The translations under genes were made by a program, and so were the position numbers. Below the pieces are notes generated by a model. The model searched no databases. It was not told the origin of the DNA and was given only the letters and a program-made list of their open reading frames with translations. From Arion vulgaris (lineage: Eukaryota > Mollusca > Gastropoda > Stylommatophora > Arionidae), in the NCBI GenBank assembly GCA_020796225.1, contig CM036760.1:5622001-5686000 (forward strand): a DNA stretch of 64,000 nt, read 5' to 3'. Below, one piece after another: positions 10,795 through 21,859 of this stretch (positions within the stretch are counted from its first letter, which is position 1; each line of letters begins with the position of its first letter).

Positions 10795-11545
10795 ATAATA
10801 CAGTTCTTGCTGTAACCTATCAGCTAGCCCAATTGTTAAGGCACCCAAAAATTTCACAGGCAGCTAACCAACAAATGATCAACAGCATTTTTATACCTAA
10901 TTTGTGTTACCAGAGCCAAACATGGACAATGAGCAAAGCGCAGTCAAAAAATAACTACATGTGAAATGCGTTGCCTGCAAAAGTTACCAACAACACAAGA
11001 AAAGACAGAATCACCAACATCAGCATAAGAAAGAAAGTTGGCACAAAACCGTGCTTGAATTACATAGAGAGCCCGCCTGCCCAGCGTGTTCGTAGCGCGC
11101 TGGACTACGGGTGACTAGTCCTCTGTAAGTGCGGGTTCAACTCCGCGGACTGGCAGAAAAGCACATGTTCCCCAGATTTACGGTGTTCGTGGCACCGAGC
11201 CGAAGGGTTACGATGTCCATGACACCGAGCCGAAGAGCTTTCAGCTCAAGTGCTTCTGGATCGGAAAAAATAAAAAATTACATAGAGAAACAAAGAATGA
11301 AGGGGTTTGGCCACTTAATAAGAATGCATCCAAACTCCACAGTATACAGAGTCTTCTACAACAGAACATCGGAAAAGAAGGCAAGAGGAAGACCACGGAA
11401 AAGATGGTTAGATGGCGTAGCAGAATCCTGTGAAAGAGCAAAATAACAATCACACAAGCCACCAGAACAGCGCAAGACAAAAACAGAAAACCACGACACT
11501 GGACAACAACCCGGTAGCAGTGTGACGACAAAAGAAGAAGAAGAA
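10795..11545 (+). mobile_element. LINE-K 3' region split by a SINE-B
   Basis: ORF2 tail of the family named LINE-K here: AKQQMI-type, QSQTWTMSKAQ, then after the SINE the FGHLIRMHPNSTVY and ARGRPRKRWLDGVAES blocks. It ends in a GAAGAAGAAG tail at about 11535. Other copies on the - strand lie at 26339, 40933, 45104 and 63005. Confidence 0.85.
11071..11275 (+). repeat. SINE-B copy with 13-bp target duplication
   Basis: Head GCCCGCCTGCCCAGCGTG and B-box GGTTCAACTCC. Flanked by AATTACATAGAGA at 11058-11070 and 11276-11288. Inserted in LINE-K. Confidence 0.9.
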
Positions 11546-11576
11546 GTTCTTGTTAAGGAGCTTATTGAAAATTAAA

Positions 11577-11790
11577 ATCGTGGCATATCCTTTACATGAC
11601 ATCACCATCAACAGCAGTAAACAAGTCGTTGATTTTATAGACACCTCTTATACGTTCAGTAGTTTGCTATTGCTTTCTGAACGGTGATGTCTATTTTTAT
11701 CGTTCGTAAAATTCTCGAGACAAATTTGCTTACAAATTGCACACCGCGAAGCTTGAACCAGGTTCTCATGAGTTGTGATCAGCTCACGGT
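11577..11790 (-). repeat. SINE-D copy
   Basis: Matches 61421-61668 in reverse: shared blocks include CGTGGCATATCC at the 3' side and TTGCTTTCTGAACGGTGA in the middle. The tRNA-like head lies near 11780. Confidence 0.7.
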
Positions 11791-12345
11791 GCTTTTTACA
11801 TCCTGCAAACCTGCTCTAGCCTACTGCCGTTTACAATAAGGGGATACTTTCACATCATTGGCACTTTAAAGGTTACATTGTACACTGTCAATCGTTGGAA
11901 ACTACCAATGCTTTATGTTCAGTATCGAACACTACTTCCGACCGTTCAGTTTCGATACTGACCAATCCTCTTTAATGCATCTGTTCTCATAGTCTACTAT
12001 AGGCGCAAGCTGCAAGTACAATGCAGGATCGGATCCTACAAATCACAAAGAGTGGTTAAGATGGTCGATATGGAGTGTCTGAAGAAGAGAATTTTCTAAC
12101 TTTCACAAACTAGTCTCCTATAAGAGCCACAATTTCGTTTATTGTTTAGTTTAGGCTTTAACGTCGTACATATTTTCTCAGTTCGTTAGAAAACATTTCG
12201 AAATCGATGTACAGAAGACTTGAAAGAGCCAAAATATGTTAAAGATAGGGAAGACTTGATATAGTTGTTGAGACCTATGACATCATCCTTAATAGCAGGA
12301 GAATAAGAAATATCAGGAAGTACTCATCCAACATTCTTTGATGTA
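11791..12345. other. Mostly unrecognised; SINE-G 3' fragment inside
   Basis: Only the 3' end of SINE-G is recognised, at about 12040-12095 ('AAATCACAAAGAGTGGTTAA' and 'ATGGAGTGTCTGAAGAAGA'). The rest shows no coding frame. Confidence 0.45.
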
Positions 12346-13029
12346 AACTGGTCAACCTTCCTAATGCCGCGACCCTTTAATTATTTGATTAATGTTTGTA
12401 TGCATACTATATTTACTAGATGTTTCATTGTTTCTTATCCGTTCTATTTCTAGTTTTTATGTGTGTTTTTTTGTATTACATTTATTTCGTTATTCGTTTA
12501 TTCCAGATTTTCCTTAGATACGTTGGTATTTGGTCGTCCATTTGTGTTTCATTTTAATTTGTCACTCCTGTTTGTTCGTTTGCTTGATAAAGGCCTTGTT
12601 GGTCGAAACGTTGCTGTTTATCGTCACTGTTTATGTATTTTGTAAAACTATAGTACTTTGTTTGTACGTGTTTCTTTAATACAGTTCCTCATGTTGTGGT
12701 GACCCCAAACCATAAAATTATTTTCTTTGCTACTTCATAACTGTAATTTTGCTACTGTTATGAATCGTAATGTAAATATCTGATATGCAGGATATATTTT
12801 CATTGTTACAAATTGAACATAATTAAAGCATAGTGATTAATCACAAACACCGGGTACTCGTATGTTGGCGTGTCTGCATGTGGGCCGATCCGCATAGAGA
12901 CGGATAGAGGAGCGGTGTCTCGGTTCCTAAGACCATCGAAAATATGTTTTCCGATGGTTCATAGGCGACCCATATGAAAGGGTCGTTCGACCCCCAAAGG
13001 GGTCGCGATAAACAGGTTGAGAACCACTG
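12346..13029. mobile_element. SPIN-like (SPACE INVADERS/URR1-type) hAT non-autonomous transposon
   Basis: The sequence matches what I know of the SPIN_NA/URR1 hAT elements of mammals and other animals. The left part has CAACCTTCCTAATGC and GCGACCCTTTAA. The middle has TACAGTTCCTCATG, AACTGTAATTTTGCTACTG and TATCTGATATGCAGGA. The right end has GGGTCGTTCGACCCCCAAAG and CAGGTTGAGAACCACTG. It carries no transposase. A 293-bp insertion splits it at 12381-12673. The left terminal repeat is partly decayed; the right one is intact. Family identity rests on memory of the consensus, but the agreement is long. Confidence 0.88.
12381..12673. mobile_element. Insertion inside SPIN, possibly Penelope-like
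   Basis: Splits the SPIN element and is flanked by CTTTAA at 12375-12380 and 12674-12679. It contains GGCCTTGTTGGTCGAAACGT, which resembles the hammerhead-like core (stem II plus GAAAC) in the terminal repeats of Penelope-like elements. A reverse-oriented relative occurs at about 62300-62340. Family assignment is tentative. Confidence 0.45.
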
Positions 13030-13639
13030 ATTTAAAGCATCTCTCGGCTCAAAACCAGAATACCACACTCACGACTATCCTAAGATTCCATTATCTCAAT
13101 ATTGTCAACATTATCGCCCAGTTATCTCAGTTTCAACTGATTAAAAACAAAGACGGAAGTCTACTCAAGTTTTGGTTATTTGTCACTGATCCAACATTAG
13201 TTCATTAGCCACCACAGGTAGCATAATCTACCACCGCAGATGTCGATGGTCTGGCATGATGATGGTTCAGGTTACTCACTGGTTAAACAAGATCTTAATT
13301 ATGTCCACCAGGCTTTCGTTTCTGCTCGTACAACGTATGATTCCAAATTCCTCAAAACGCTGGATATATTCAACATCAATTCACATGTCATTGATCAACC
13401 GAAGGATGTTCCATCTTATCCATCTTCAACTTCCCGAAGATCGATGTTGATAGTCCGTCTCACTACTGAGACAGAGCCAACTATAAACTTATCTAGAGTT
13501 TGCTGTGACTGAGAACACCCGCACATCCAGGAGAACATATCTACGTAAACGACACATCCCCTCCCATTCCATTTCTCACTGAAAGTTGGAGGCCTCGATC
13601 TATGACATCTACTCGTACCACTACTGCCGTTTTGGTTAT

Positions 13640-13790
13640 TTCTTATTGAACTAACGTCACAGCACTCTGGGCAGACCCATAGGTGTTAAGCCTCCCCCAA
13701 CAGATATAGAAGGGTGTGCATACCTGATGGTTCATGTGGCTCGCTGGACACACTCCTCTGTGCCACGTTCCGTCTTCACTAATACGTTAC
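13640..13790 (-). mobile_element. LINE C-terminal fragment
   Basis: In reverse it matches the tail at 39770-40060: 'CCCTTC-ATATCTGTTGG' followed by a degraded EHLWxCPEC region. Frame is broken. Confidence 0.5.
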
Positions 13791-13890
13791 ATCCGTGTTT
13801 GCAAGCTATTGTGAGCTTCGAATTTTGTCACTTATTAGCGTGCATGTATGAAAGCCAGTGAAGAAGAATTACAAATTAAAGGCCAAGCGC

Positions 13891-13900
<10 letters not shown>

Positions 13901-13964
<64 letters not shown>
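13901..13964. repeat. (CT)n(TA)n microsatellite
   Basis: Thirteen CT units followed directly by about nineteen TA units. Confidence 0.97.
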
Positions 13965-13969
<5 letters not shown>

Positions 13970-14990
13970 GCATAGATTTGGAGAGCTTCATAAATTCAGA
14001 TGCTGTTAGCATCATCAGGACTAACAGTACACATACGATATATAGTCTACTAATGATCACACATATGTTGATGACAATCAAGCACACTACATAATATAGA
14101 ATAGAATATTCAATTGGGTCGAATCAAACATTGACACGCAGAACTTACTCGAAGTCTACTCGAAGTCTAAGGAAGATATCATACATTATATATATGTACA
14201 CAATACCTTGTGTAAATTTTTAGTTTATCACAAAGTCGAGAATCTAAGACAGATCACATAGTGGTCAATTTTATACCAGTTAAGCATAATTTGATTTTTG
14301 AACGATTGATGACACGATTAGTATAAGTATTGTTAATGTTACTGTTTCAGTGTTGTTTATGAACTATCACAATAGTGACATTCATTTAGCAAAGACATCG
14401 TGAACTATCACAATAATTTAGCAAAGACAAGAGTAAAGATGTCACTATTGTAATAATAATGCTAAATGTAATTTGAAACGAAGAAATATTATTCTTATTA
14501 CGTATTCAAACGTTTAAAATATCATTCTCATGATAGCAGCAGACGTTGCAAATCGCAGACGTAATCGCTCTTTAGTTCCAGTGATTAGAGAAGTGTTAAG
14601 CGTGAAGTGTCTGAAAATTACTTCTGCGTTTTCTGTCACGGTGGAATGACAAGAGTACAATGTTTCGAAGCAGAATCAACCACTTGTTACGGTAAATTAT
14701 TATCTTTCAGTTTTTATTATGTAAAAGAAAATGAAATTGAATGCTATTTTTGGGACATCAGGAATTTGAATAAAAATAACTGAAACAATGAGGATGTAAA
14801 GCCAAAATGTGATATGGATACGCGTAAGTGAAGTGTAACTACCTACTCAGCAGTGTAACTAAAAAAATGGGCCATGGTTTTCGGGCGGCTTCAGGTCTTT
14901 ATCTTCTTTATTGCATTACTAAGAGAAGGATGTTTACTATCATGGGGTGGGAGGTGGGAAAATTCGTATACTATGTAATTAAGGAAGCAC
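13970..14990. other. No recognised feature
   Basis: About 1 kb without a recognised gene or known repeat. Short direct repeats around CTCGAAGTCTA and CAATAATTTAGCAAAG occur near 14150 and 14375. Confidence 0.45.
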
Positions 14991-14991
14991 T

Positions 14992-16258
14992 TTAAAAACC
15001 GAACATACAATGCATTTTGTAAATGTTAGCATCTTCTTCTTTCTCGAATCCTGTTTGCCTCACAGCGTCAGGTCGGGAAGAGATTTCTAAAACGGACCCA
15101 AATAATGAAATATGCGCTTTGTAAATAGTCTCTTTCGTCGCCTCTGTTATCTCTGAGTTCCATTTTTTGCGTGGCCGGCCTTTTGCTTTGTATCCATTGT
15201 ATCGGAGCAGCATTGCTCTTTGAGGTGCACTGTCTGATGGTAATCTGCTTACGTGGCCGAACCATTTAATTTGTTGTATCTTGACGTCTAGTACTAGTAC
15301 TGATGTTGTACCCACTTTTTTCCTGAGTCTTCGTTTCTCAACCGGTCTCTTCTTGTTACACCCAGCATTCTGCGTAAACACTTCATCTCTGTTGTGACTA
15401 GTTATCTTCTATCGTTTGTTGTCAGCGTCCAGGTTTGGGACTGGTAACATAATGTGGGGAGAAAGATTGTGTTGAACATTGCTTTTTTGTGTTCATGGTG
15501 ACGTGTTTGCATCTTAAAATTGGCGCCATTTGCCTATCATTTGATTTGCTTTGTTGCATCTGTGTTGAATTTCATTAGTTATTCTTCCATTTGCTGAAAA
15601 AATGCTCCCCAGGTATGTGAAGTCTTTTACTTGATTTAGTGGGTGACTGTCGATGGAGATATTGGAAGTGCTTTCCTCTCTGGAGAATGTCATTACTTCT
15701 GTTTTGTCAATGTTTATTCTCATGTTGTATTCGTACATGCTAACTGGAGTCTGTTGATGTGTTGTTGTAGCTGTTCTTCTGTTGTTGATATGATTGCCTG
15801 ATCGTCTGCAAAAAGAAATTCATTTAAGAGCTCTCCGAGGTTGTTTCCTTCGCTGGTGTTAGCTATTTTACAGATGTGGTCAATATACGTGATGAATAGC
15901 AGCGGAGATAGTACGCAACCTTGTCTTACTCCTGACCCTACGTAAAACTTTTCTGATAATCCTGTATTTGTTCTAATCGTACATTGGCTGTCAGTATAAA
16001 TGCTCTTGCAAAGGTTGATTAGGTGGTCATTAACCCCATAGGTTGTTAGTATTTTCCACAACTTGTGCCTATCCACGCGGTCGAACGCTTTTCCTGATCT
16101 ACAAATGCAACGTGTAGGTGTTTGTCGGATTCGACAGTCCTTTCTAATAACTGCCTGAGGGCGAATATTGCGTCTGTACAGCTTTTGTTCTTCCTAAATC
16201 CCATTTGGGAGTCATTAAGCTGTGGTAACACTGAATGATCAGATTTAATGAATGCCAT
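14992..16258 (-). mobile_element. RTE-like LINE with most of the RT domain
   Basis: The - strand encodes, in adjacent frames, MGFRKNKSCTDAIF, GSGVRQGCVLSPLLF, the catalytic FADDQ and FTYLGSIFSANG, then KWFGHV-type and KGRPRKKWNSEI tail blocks. The order is that of a LINE reverse transcriptase followed by its C-terminal tail. The endonuclease is missing and there are at least three frame breaks, so this is a 5'-truncated dead copy. A short sister fragment lies at 48540-48650. Confidence 0.88.
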
Positions 16259-16299
16259 TAATAAAAAAATTAATAAAATTTACTATCACTATCTGATAA

Positions 16300-16970
16300 C
16301 GTTTACATTATCTTACCGTTCAATATTCAATCATTCAATAACTACTACCTTGTACCACTGTTCACCATTCAACTGCTACATTCAACATTGTACTACAATC
16401 TTACCATTCAGTAACTACTATCTAAAACAGCTGTTTTACTAGTTTTACCATTCAACTGCTACATTCAACATTGTACCACAATCTTACCATTCAGTAACTA
16501 CTATCTAATACAGCTGTTTTACTAGTTTTACCATTCAACTGCTACATTCTCAACATTAGTTGTACTACCATCTTACCATTCAATAACTACTATTTTATCT
16601 AATACAGCTGTTTTACCATTCAATAACTACTACCTTATACCACAATCTTACTATTCAATAACTGCTACCTTGCACCACAATCTTACCATTCAGTAACTGC
16701 TACCTTGTACCACAATCTTACATTCTTCTCTTGCGTTCGCTAGACTGATGAACCAATTTTTATCATGAATTTTACTGATAAAAATTGGTTCATCAGTCTA
16801 GGCCGGGAACGAAGAGAGAGAATGGTAAGATTGTGATTCAATAACTACTATCTAATACAGCTGTTTTACCATTCAATAATTGCACCACAATCTTACCATT
16901 CAATAACTACTAATATTATCTAATACAGATGTTTTACCTTTCAATAACTTCTACCTTTAACCACAATCTT
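16300..16970. repeat. Degenerate minisatellite, left part
   Basis: Repeated ACCATTCAATAACTAC-, ACCTTGTACC- and ACAATCTT-type segments in units of roughly 35-70 bp. The array continues at 19905-20140 and was split by the LINE at 16971-19904. Confidence 0.85.
16711..16835. repeat. Foldback (inverted repeat) inside the minisatellite
   Basis: A perfect 25-bp inverted repeat (arms 16741-16765 and 16776-16800, 10-nt loop) lies inside outer imperfect arms that include the array motif CACAATCTTA and its complement. The whole unit spans about 125 bp. Confidence 0.9.
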
Positions 16971-16986
16971 CATCATCATCAAGGTG

Positions 16987-17444
16987 CTATCCTTTATAGG
17001 ACGTTGCTCTCTTTGCAGCACATCTGAAATTCACTCTGTCTCTTGCCAGTTCATCCACTTCGTTGATGGTCATGTTCATGGTTTCTTTAATATCTTGTAG
17101 CCATCTTCTTCTTGCTCTGCCTATGCGTCCTGGGACCCTGCCCTCTAGAATTATTCTTTCCAGGCCATCGTGACGCTTGATGTGACCAAAGTATGTAATT
17201 TTTCTGTATAGTATGTTGTTTATCAGCCAATTCTCTTTAACATTTAGTTCTTTCAGGACATCAGTGTTCTTTCTTTTTCTGTCCATGGTATTCGTAGGAT
17301 CTTTCTGTAGCATTTAGTTTCGAAGGACTGGATTTTCGTTCTTAATTTCTGTGTAATAGTCCATGACTCACAACCATAAGTAAACACTGGGAAAATGCAT
17401 GCTCTCAATATTTTAATTTTAGTATTTTGCAGGTGCTTTGCCAC
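16987..17444 (-). pseudogene. LINE ORF2 C-terminal tail
   Basis: Two overlapping frames give YGCESWTITQKL, ETKCYRKILRIPWTEK, ITYFGHIKRHDGLE and GRARRRWLQDIKETMNM. This tail follows the RT domain in many animal RTE-like LINEs and is probably needed for nucleic-acid binding. A frame break separates the two parts. Confidence 0.85.
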
Positions 17445-17588
17445 ATGTTCTTCATTGTGTTTAACTTCTTGATTGATATTGCCAATCTTCTTGAGATCTC
17501 TTTGGAGCAGTCACCGTTATTGTTAATTATTGAGCACAGATATTTGTAGCTCTCTACACATTGGAGTTCTTCATTGTTTACTTGAATG

Positions 17589-18659
17589 TTAGTGAGACTT
17601 TTGCTTTGTCAGTTGACATGATTTTTGTTTTTGTGTATTCAAATATAGATGTTGGTCTTCACTATGTTTCTTGGTCGTCATGATTAGGTTTTCCAAACCT
17701 TTTTGCTGGTGGATAATAATACGGTATCTAAGCTCTGGTATGCATTTGCCACCTATAGTGAGAGGGTCATAATTCACATAGTTGGCATCGTCTTTTACAT
17801 TCCTCATGATGTTCTCTGCATATATGTTGAATAAGTATGGTGACAAAATACATCCCTGTCATACCCCTTTTGAATCTTGAACGATTCAGCTATTTCGCCT
17901 CCTATTTTAATCGTTGCCTGTTGTTCGTGGTATAGAGATTCTATGAGTTGTATTATGTGTGTTGGAAAGTGCATGTCTTTCATGATGTTCCACATTTTCT
18001 GGTATTGTATATGGTTGAAAGCCTTGCTGTAGTCTATGAAACATGCATGCTATGTTGTATTCTCTGCATTTCTCGATAATGAGTCTCATGCTACAAATAT
18101 GGTCTCTAGTGCCTCTACCTCTTCTGAAACCTGCTTGTGTTTCGTGTATTTCATCTTCTAATTTTTTTTCCATCCTCTTCATTATGATTTTTAGTAGGAT
18201 TTTGCTGGCGTGACTTATAAGGGCAATAGTTCTGTAGTTGGTGCATAGTTTCATGTTTCCCTTCTTTGGAATAGGTATAAATACTGATCTTTTCCATTCC
18301 TTTGGCCAGGAGGAGCTATTCCATATCTTTGTGCACAATTTATGATATACCCGAACACTGGCCTCCCAACCTGCTTGAATCAAATCCGCTGGTATATCAT
18401 CGCACCCTGGTGACTTCCCTCTCTTAAGGCTTTTGATGGCCAGGCGCACTTCATCCAACATGGGCTCTGGTTCTGTCTCTTCGCTTTCTGTTATTATCTT
18501 ATGTGGATTTTTAGATGTGTCTTCATACATGTTTCTGCAGTACTCACGCCATCTTTCTAGTACATCTTTCTTTTCTGTTAATGTTTTGCCATTGTTATCA
18601 TGTATGACTTGTATTGATGGGCTGAAGTCACATGTCATTATATTAATTTCGTTGTACAT
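17589..18659 (-). pseudogene. LINE reverse transcriptase domain, broken
   Basis: The 250-codon frame begins before the RT and includes KSLKRGKSPGCDDIPADL, PIPKKGNMKLCTNYR and THETQAGFRRGRGTRD-like fingers/palm blocks. Two further frames continue to FNIYAENIM. Where YADD should follow CIPELRY, the sequence instead continues RIIIHQQ, so the catalytic aspartates are lost through a deletion or shift. The copy cannot reverse transcribe. Confidence 0.88.
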
Positions 18660-19307
18660 TTCTCTCTCTTTCTCTTGTTTTCTTAATTCATCAATTTTAT
18701 TGCATGAGGTGACTATGTGTTGTTTCTTGTCTTTTCGGATTTCTTTCTTGACTTCTCTTGAGCAGTTTTTATATTCAGTGCTGTTTCGTTTTAACCCCGT
18801 CTGTTTTAGCTTTCTTCAATTAGCTTCAGCGTTTTTTCAGTTATGTAGACCTGTTTCTTGTATACTTTCCTGGGTATGATGTTTTGTGCGGTGGAGAGTA
18901 ATATATCTCTTGCCTGTGTTGCCAGTTTGTCAGGTGTCATGTCCTCTTGAGCCGCCATAAGTATGTCAAATTTGTTTTGTATTTCTATGTTGTATTCTAG
19001 TGGAATGGCATTTGTATCAAAACGTATAGGGCAGCTGCTTTCTTTGTTGTCTTCAGTCTTAATTTAAACTCTGTCACCAGCAGTTCATGGTCGGAGTCAC
19101 AGTCTGCTCCGGGTAGTGTCTTTACTGATAGAATACCTGTTATCCATCTTCTTTGGACCAAGAAGTAATCTATTTGGTTTCTGGTGTTACCATCTGGTGA
19201 GGTCCAGGTGTATAATCTTCTTGGATGTTACCTGCTTAGGGTGTTATAATTTCTAGACGAATTGAATTAGTTTTGTCCCTCTTCGTGGTCCTATCTGAAA
19301 GGGCATT

Positions 19308-19904
19308 TTATCTTTCCTCTTCTTCAGCTGTTCCTTGCCAACCCTTGCATTGAAATAACATTACAATCAGGATGTCTCTTTTGCCAACTTTATCCATTGC
19401 TCCTTGTAAATTTGTATAGAATTCATCGATCTCGTCATCAGGAGCTGTGGATGTTGGAGCGTATGCTTGTATTATTGTAATCTTTCTATTTTTTGTCTGT
19501 AATCTCATCATGATGATTCGGTCATCGATAGGATTGTAACCGAGTAGTGTTGTGGATATTTTCTTTGCCAAAATGAAACCGACTCCACTCTGTCCACTTT
19601 TGCCTTCCCTGAGTATATTACTGTGTCACCTGTTGAGGTTTTAAAGTGCCCCTGGCAAGCCCATCTGTGTTCGGTTATTCCAAGTATAGGTGTTTTCGTT
19701 CTCTCCATCTCATTGCAAATCATGCGGAGTTTGCCATGGTAAAGACTCCTTACATTCCATGTTCCTATTCTCAATTTCTTTCGTAGTCCAATGGCAGGTC
19801 TTTCCGCAGTAAGACAGTCAGGCTTTTGGCCGTCATCACATTTACTTGTACTTGATCTGCCATCTTTCTCTTCCCCAGTTCGCAGAATTGGTCTGACTGG
19901 CCAA
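19308..19904 (-). pseudogene. LINE endonuclease domain, frameshifted
   Basis: The - strand encodes KLRIGTWNVRSLYHGKL, GITEHRWACQGHF, and in a second frame YNPIDDRIIMMRLQTKNR and ILIVM. These are conserved blocks of the apurinic/apyrimidinic-type endonuclease of RTE-like LINEs. A frame break near 19550 separates the two halves, and the final GDFNA block is degraded (LIVMLFQCK). Confidence 0.85.
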
Positions 19905-20140
19905 CACAATCTTACCATTCAATAATTTCTACCTTGTATCACAATCTTACCATTCAATAACTTCTACCTTTAACCACAATCTTACTATTCAATAATTTCT
20001 ACCTTGTATCACAATCTTATCATTCAATAACGGCTGCCTTGTACCACAATCTTACCATTCAATAACTGCTACCTTTTACCACAATCTGGTACCACAGTAA
20101 CTACTATCTAATACAGCTGTTTTACCATTCAAAAATGACT
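19905..20140. repeat. Degenerate minisatellite, right part
   Basis: Continuation of the 16300-16970 array with the same orientation and motifs (ACAATCTTACCATTCAATAA). Confidence 0.85.
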
Positions 20141-20274
20141 TTCTGATATTTCTGGAGATGATGATGCCAGTATATTAACTGATTAACCTGTGCTGCATAG
20201 GGAGAAAGCAGCTTGGGGGTTCTTTGTGAGTGTGGCAGACATAATTTTTACAGAGCAGAGAGATTGTCGATAGG

Positions 20275-20515
20275 GTTTAAATGGTTTTAAAGCCGAAGGA
20301 TTGACTTCATTGCACTGGGTTTTACCCATACGGCTCGGTCCATCTCCGCAGAAATGGCACACCACCTGCTGAGAGTATTGCGCAAAGGACGAACTCCGTA
20401 GCTCCAGCAACAATCCTAGGGGTCTCTGGAAAACTGCACTCGTGAACAGAATGGTCCGGACTCGAACCCACGACCTTCGACTCACAAGGCAAAGGGCTTA
20501 ACCACTTAGCATTGT
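20275..20515 (-). repeat. SINE-C copy
   Basis: tRNA-headed SINE in reverse: GGTTCGAGTCC-like B box near 20470, the 'GGTGTGCCATTTCTGCGGAG' block and the terminal 'AAGTCAATCCTTCGGCTTTA'. Complete apart from small changes. Confidence 0.85.
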
Positions 20516-20519
20516 CGAA

Positions 20520-21080
20520 AGCAAAAGCAATAACATTCTGCTCTAGTGACCACATGCTGCGAACATTTTGAGGTTAGAAGCCATCTTGGGCCAAAAATAG
20601 TTGAGTGTAGGCGTTACAGGTTGGACTACAGAAAACCCAGATACTTTATCTTGAGATTTAAATTACTAGTACCTCTGAAGTCAAAGTAAAACTTGCCTGA
20701 ATGTTGAAGGACATTGGTGATAAGGAATGCAAGCTTTCATGCACAAAATTAGTCAAAAGTGCCATATTAGACTTCATGACTACGGCTGAATTCATAGTGA
20801 GCAAGCATTAACAAAATTATTATTTTAGAGTGGGTAACAACCTGCATTATCCACTTTGTGGTTCTGCTTCAAATATTTTGTGATATCCTTGAACCCTACT
20901 AAACAGGACAGAAATCCATATTTTGCAAGCTCAAAGAAGTTGGCTATTTCATTACTGGATGGTATCCGTAGCAATTCCTCAAGTCTCCAGGGTCTTGCAT
21001 GGATTTATTCTTCTGGACAAGTAGGTTTAGTGGAAATAAACAAAGTGACAATCTCTCTCTTACGATCACCACTTAGACTG
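20520..21080. other. No recognised feature
   Basis: An 81-codon + strand frame (20856-21101) has no recognisable domain. No further upstream exon of the thioesterase-like gene could be identified here. Confidence 0.4.
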
Positions 21081-21084
21081 ATAT

Positions 21085-21470
21085 ACCAGACTTCCTCATA
21101 AATTCTGCTCTTGCTTTTAGGGACTCCGTCCTTCTGTACAGCTTCTCATTTAGCTCGGTATTTTCCGGCCAGGTTTCGTTTCTCAGGCCTGCTAGCATTG
21201 GGCAGTCTTACAGTAGGTGCTCTGTCGTCATGTCTGCCTTCTTGCAGGGGCACAGGCTAGTTGTGCCAATTTTAAATTTATTGTAAAGGTGGGACCGGAG
21301 TCTGTTATAGATGGTATGGAGACGGAATATGACAACTTGTTTGCTATGGGACAGACCATAGTACCCATCTTTGGCGCTGTGTTGAGGGTGGTCTTGCGAC
21401 CACTTCTCTCTATATCACCATCTGATGCTTGTTTTAGCCTCCTTGTAGCTGATTTTGTAATCAGTCTGCG
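21085..21470 (-). mobile_element. LINE ORF2 C-terminus (RNase H-type LINE)
   Basis: The - strand gives RSHLYNKFKIGTTSLCPC, MTTEHLL*DCPMLAGLRN, WPENTELNEKLYRR and a stop after RKSGISV. This CxC, EHLLxxCP, WP order closes the ORF2 of jockey-like LINEs with RNase H. It contains one internal stop. Confidence 0.8.
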
Positions 21471-21859
21471 GCAATAACAGTCTGGTTTTGAAAGTATCGA
21501 TGGGGAGATATTTTATATTGAAAAGAGGATATTTCCGGAACCAACCTTTTAAAAATGATGATCTGCCCATTAATAAGGATGCAATCTTGAATCTCATTTG
21601 TGGAATTTGAATTCAAGTGTAGCAGTAATGGATATGAGCTCTGCAAGAATGCATAAAATTGTGTGTATAGTCTCTTCACTGCTGCTTTTAACTTTATCTC
21701 ATCTAATAACTACTAACTTGTTCTTTGTTTCAAATCTCATTACTGCTTTCTGTAAATTTGTCTCTTCTTATTTGTGTTGCAGTGTTCTTTTTCTCTTCTC
21801 AATACTGCAGCCTTGTTCTGCATGTGAAATCTGTTTATAGTTGCATTATTCTGTGTCTG

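Larger units (their letters stand above)
16971..19904 (-). mobile_element. Near-full-length RTE-like LINE
   Basis: A 2.9-kb element on the - strand inserted in a minisatellite. CACAATCTT is present on both sides (16962-16970 and 19905-19913), consistent with a target duplication although the array itself repeats this motif. The ORF2 order is endonuclease (about 19918-19308), reverse transcriptase (18659-17589) and a C-terminal tail (17444-16987). The 3' end has a GAT-type tail. Frameshifts and a lost YADD motif show it is inactive. Confidence 0.9.

Noticed and set aside
12463..12645. 60-codon + strand frame
   Set aside because: Lies wholly in the insertion within SPIN, which looks like a non-coding end of a retroelement.
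18433..18879. 148-codon + strand frame
   Set aside because: Antisense shadow of the reverse transcriptase encoded on the - strand.
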